A stretch of DNA of 7,499 nucleotides, from the NCBI GenBank assembly GCA_044870185.1, contig JBIOYL010000344.1, positions 1-7,499 on the forward strand. Reading direction: 5' to 3'. This stretch comes from JBIOYL01 sp044870185 (lineage in GTDB: Bacteria; Actinomycetota; CALGFH01). The first letter of the stretch is position 1. Every line of letters begins with the position of its first letter. This document shows positions 5,995-7,499 of the stretch, piece by piece. Under the pieces are notes generated by a model. That model did not search any database. It had not been told where the DNA came from and saw nothing but the letters and a program-made list of their open reading frames with translations. Made by a program: the position numbers and the translations under genes.

Positions 5995-6336
5995 ATGGCT
6001 GCTTCGGACCTTCCTCGCGAGGAACTCGCCGCGGCGCTGGCCGCCCGCCGCGAGCTGGGAACGGAGTACGAGCCGGCCTTGGTCGAGTCCTTCCTGGACC
6101 GCGTCGACCAGACGATCGACCGTCGCATCCAGGCACGCCTGGCCGAGCAGGCCAGCCAGGCGCCCCCCGGCCCGACGGCCCAGTTCTGGCTCGGGATCAC
6201 CTCGGTCGGGGCCGGCATCCCGATCACGGCGATTGCCGGCGGGACGAACGGGCTGTCGGGCCTGCTCGTTGCCTGGGGCGGGATCGCCGTCGTGAATCTG
6301 GCGTACGCGATCGGTACGCGGCGTCGGCCGCGCTGA
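5995..6336 (+). CDS. Small two-helix membrane protein, uncharacterised actinobacterial family
   Basis: A 113-residue protein of a type often seen in actinobacterial genomes and annotated hypothetical. Residues 1-55 are a soluble helical segment that begins LPREELAAALAARRELGTEYEPALVESFLDRVD, broken here by its many charged residues, and RRIQARLAEQ ends that part. A Pro-rich hinge (QAPPGPT) follows. Two hydrophobic segments, about 64-81 (FWLGITSVGAGIPITAIA) and 87-106 (LSGLLVAWGGIAVVNLAYAI), form a likely membrane hairpin with a short Arg-rich cytoplasmic tail (RRRPR). ATG 5995 is chosen because the conserved family start is here. The open frame upstream to 5251 is only a shadow of the oxidoreductase gene. 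No SD is present. Function is unknown; it converges with the PadR gene 37 bp away. Confidence 0.82.
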   Translation: MAASDLPREELAAALAARRELGTEYEPALVESFLDRVDQTIDRRIQARLAEQASQAPPGPTAQFWLGITSVGAGIPITAIAGGTNGLSGLLVAWGGIAVVNLAYAIGTRRRPR

Positions 6337-6373
6337 AGCGCCCCCGGTTCCCCCGCGCTGCCGCCGGTCGTCG

Positions 6374-7069
6374 TCAGGCGTCGCCGGTCGGGCCGCCGCG
6401 CCGGTCGTCCGTCCCCGGCTCGTCCTCGGCGAGGAGCCGGTACAGGCGGCGTCGGGTCTCGCCCAGGATCTCCTTGGCGCGGTCGATCTGGTCCCGGCTG
6501 CCCGTGTGGACCACCTGCATGACGGCCGCCGCCACGCCGAAGCCGAGCTCGCGGAGCTCGAACAGCGACTCGTCGGCCGCGTCGGCCACGCCCTCCCACG
6601 GCGCCCGGCGCTCGCCGCGCCGCTGGTCGAACTCGGCCCGGCCCGCGTCGGTCAGATGGTAGACGCGACGACCGTCGGTCTCCTGGCTGCGCACGAGCCC
6701 CTCGTCCTCGAGCTGCTGCAGGGTGGGATAGACCGAGCCGGGGCTCGGCTGCCACACCCCGCCGCTGCGCTCGGCGAGCTCCTGGATGACCTGGTAGCCG
6801 TGCATGGGTTCCTCGGCCAGCAGGGCGAGGATGGCGGCGCGGACGTCGCCGCGGGCCACCCTCGGGCCCCGGCCGAAGAAGGGACCGGGGAAGCCGCCCA
6901 TCGGGAAGCCGCCCCGCCGGCCGAACCAGGGCCCGAACGGCGGCTGGTCCCACCGGCGGCCCCGGTGCCCGCCCATGGCCATGCCCCTCGCCATCCAGCG
7001 GCGGGCACGGAAGGCGCGTCGGCGCCCCCACGCGAACGGGTACTGGTTGATCGTGCTCGCAGCATCCAT
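6374..7069 (-). CDS. PadR-family transcriptional regulator
   Basis: A 231-residue repressor-type protein. The PadR winged-helix domain covers about residues 73-147: RGDVRAAILALLAEEPMHGY, then VIQEL, the recognition region with the SPGSVYPTLQQLEDEGLV signature (109-126), and the wing RRVYHLTDAGRAEF (134-147). Residues 148-215 are the helical dimerisation part typical of PadR C-termini. The first 70 residues are unusual, rich in Arg, Gly, Phe, Trp and Pro (GRRGGFPMGGFPGPFFGRGP at 50-69), and look disordered and nucleic-acid-friendly. The start at 7069 is supported by a strong SD (AAAGGAGG) 5 nt upstream and by a good promoter. The promoter overlaps a perfect palindrome, so autorepression is likely. 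It is divergent from the small secreted peptide gene, the most obvious other target. The inducing ligand is not predictable. Confidence 0.93.
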   Translation of the reverse strand: MDAASTINQYPFAWGRRRAFRARRWMARGMAMGGHRGRRWDQPPFGPWFGRRGGFPMGGFPGPFFGRGPRVARGDVRAAILALLAEEPMHGYQVIQELAERSGGVWQPSPGSVYPTLQQLEDEGLVRSQETDGRRVYHLTDAGRAEFDQRRGERRAPWEGVADAADESLFELRELGFGVAAAVMQVVHTGSRDQIDRAKEILGETRRRLYRLLAEDEPGTDDRRGGPTGDA

Positions 7070-7074
7070 CGCTG

Positions 7075-7082
7075 CCTCCTTT
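7075..7082 (-). promoter_or_regulatory. RBS of the PadR gene
   Basis: Read on the minus strand, AAAGGAGG lies 5 nt upstream of ATG 7069. It is a near-perfect Shine-Dalgarno sequence and supports keeping the long Arg/Gly-rich N-terminus rather than an internal start such as Met30. Confidence 0.8.
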
Positions 7083-7086
7083 CATG

Positions 7087-7107
7087 CGATACGGTCACGA
7101 TATATCG
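7087..7107. promoter_or_regulatory. Palindromic operator candidate for PadR autoregulation
   Basis: CGATATATCG at 7098-7107 is a perfect 10-bp inverted repeat in an otherwise GC-rich background. Another CGATA half-site lies at 7087-7091, 11 bp (one helical turn) from the first. The palindrome covers most of the padR -10 element, and the extra half-site sits at the expected transcription start. PadR dimers typically bind AT-rich inverted repeats over their own promoters, so this is a good operator candidate. Binding itself is inference. Confidence 0.55.
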
Positions 7108-7125
7108 GGAGCGTTCCAGCGTCAA
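7097..7125 (-). promoter_or_regulatory. Sigma-70-type promoter of the PadR gene
   Basis: On the minus strand, TTGACG (7125-7120) is followed by a 17-nt spacer and TATCGT (7102-7097), matching the housekeeping -35 and TANNNT -10 patterns. A transcript starting near 7090 would have a leader of about 20 nt containing the strong RBS. Confidence 0.62.
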
Positions 7126-7245
7126 GCCTCACCCGGGTCTCACTCGGGCCGCTCGCCACGCGTGTCGAGCGATCGAGCGCGGACCGAGCGCCCAACTCCC
7201 ACCTGCTTCCCAGCGACGGCCAAGCGTCCTCACAGGTCGGCCTGC

Positions 7246-7274
7246 TTGACTCGTGCCGGACCGCGGGATCGGCA
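7246..7274 (+). promoter_or_regulatory. Weak promoter candidate for the secreted peptide
   Basis: TTGACT (7246-7251) is a good -35 match, but the hexamer at 17-bp spacing (TCGGCA, 7269-7274) is a poor -10. The 227-bp divergent region 7070-7296 otherwise shows only short direct repeats (TCGAGCGA/TCGAGCGC at 7165-7180) and no further coding potential. Confidence 0.22.
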
Positions 7275-7278
7275 ACGC

Positions 7279-7288
7279 AAAGGAGGTG
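7279..7288 (+). promoter_or_regulatory. Strong RBS of the secreted peptide gene
   Basis: AAAGGAGGTG at 7279-7288 matches the anti-SD almost completely. Its AGGAGG core ends 10 nt before ATG 7297. This is the strongest RBS in the window and is the main support that the short downstream frame is really translated. Confidence 0.78.
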
Positions 7289-7296
7289 AAGCGAAC

Positions 7297-7464
7297 ATGC
7301 CACAACGCCTTCGGCAGGCCCTGCTGGTCCTGGCCCTGTCGGGCGCGCTCATCGGGGGCGGCGTGGTGGTCGCCCATGCTGCCACCAGCAGCTCGCCATC
7401 GACGACGACTCCGTCAACGAGCTCGAACTCGAATTCGAGCTCCGCGCGTTGTCCCAACATGTAG
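7297..7464 (+). CDS. Small secreted Ser/Thr-rich peptide ending in CPNM
   Basis: A 55-residue protein. Residues 1-28 form a classical Sec signal peptide: Arg4 and Arg6, a hydrophobic core ALLVLALSGALIGGGVVVA (8-26) and an AHA cleavage motif at 26-28. The mature part would be only about 27 residues: a Ser/Thr tract in which 16 of residues 30-49 are Ser or Thr, then ARCPNM and the TAG stop. The lone Cys52 with Met55 could bind a metal or form a disulfide-linked dimer; a lipobox is absent. It lies divergent from the PadR gene. I do not recognise an assigned family, although short actinobacterial secreted proteins with a Ser/Thr linker and Cys-Pro tail feel familiar. The strong RBS and signal peptide argue that it is real. 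No function can be assigned. Confidence 0.75.
   Translation: MPQRLRQALLVLALSGALIGGGVVVAHAATSSSPSTTTPSTSSNSNSSSARCPNM
7419..7442. repeat. Nested palindromes within the peptide gene
   Basis: GAGCTCGA (7419-7426) and TCGAGCTC (7435-7442) form a perfect 8-bp inverted repeat with an 8-nt loop. A second, overlapping perfect 12-bp palindrome, CTCGAATTCGAG, lies at 7428-7439. They fall in the Ser/Asn-coding stretch just before the stop codon. Confidence 0.6.
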
Positions 7465-7480
7465 GACGTCCACCGGGCGC

Positions 7481-7499
7481 GGGGGGGGGGGGGGGGGGG
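7481..7499. other. Poly-G run at the window edge, likely assembly artefact
   Basis: Nineteen consecutive G residues end the window directly after ordinary sequence. Poly-G tails are a known artefact of two-colour Illumina chemistry, and homopolymers of this length are rare in actinobacterial chromosomes. No biological meaning should be drawn from it. Confidence 0.75.

Noticed and set aside
5251..6336. Reading the small membrane protein as a 361-residue protein
   Set aside because: Codons 5251-5873 are the off-frame shadow of the oxidoreductase; family homology and the promoter-like patch begin at ATG 5995.
6337..6373. Bidirectional terminator between the membrane protein and PadR genes
   Set aside because: The 37-bp tail-to-tail gap is C-rich but I could not find a convincing inverted repeat in it.
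7126..7280. A coding gene in the padR/peptide intergenic region
   Set aside because: Open frames there lack an RBS, a family motif and codon-position bias; the stretch reads as regulatory or spacer sequence.
1..7499. CRISPR array, tRNA or rRNA genes
   Set aside because: No regularly spaced repeats with unique spacers, no cloverleaf with a T-loop GTTCGA-type core in a consistent position, and no conserved rRNA segments were seen.

Overview
The window is very G+C-rich, with strong third-position G/C bias in every real gene, actinobacterial-type protein families and one apparently leaderless start. This points to a member of the Actinomycetota; nothing identifies the genus. The 19-base poly-G run at the right edge and the truncated transposase gene at the left edge suggest that this is a short, complete assembly contig ending in hard-to-assemble sequence.

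Left part (1-1138), a decaying, transposon-marked region. It opens with the 3' part of a TnpB (IS200/IS605-type RNA-guided nuclease) gene. A perfect 8-bp stem-loop follows its stop and is probably the right end/omega-RNA structure. Directly after it lies a short remnant, about 25 codons with its own 1-nt frameshift, of the C-terminus of a berberine-bridge-type FAD-linked oxidase. Next comes an APH-like phosphotransferase whose N-terminal and C-terminal ends are fused in frame, with the whole catalytic core missing.

Central part (1092-5873). A large STAND/AAA-type ATPase regulator (about 1,125 codons) has Walker A and B motifs, TPR-like helices and a conserved actinobacterial C-terminal module. 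It is split into two reading frames by a one-base deficit in a G6 tract at 3628-3633. A hairpin and a 17-bp tandem duplication lie at its 3' end. An intact FAD-dependent oxidoreductase follows on the same strand with a strong ribosome binding site (RBS).

Right part (5995-7499). A small two-helix membrane protein on + converges on a PadR-family repressor gene on -. The PadR promoter (TTGACG-17-TATCGT) is overlapped by a perfect CGATATATCG palindrome, a good candidate autoregulatory operator. Divergent from padR is a 55-residue secreted Ser/Thr-rich peptide ending in Cys-Pro-Asn-Met. The PadR/peptide divergon is the least explained unit here. The regulator and oxidoreductase may form a functional pair, but only proximity supports that. 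I did not find evidence for a complete novel multi-gene system; the strongest unusual signals are the three separate gene-decay events and the PadR/CPNM-peptide pair.
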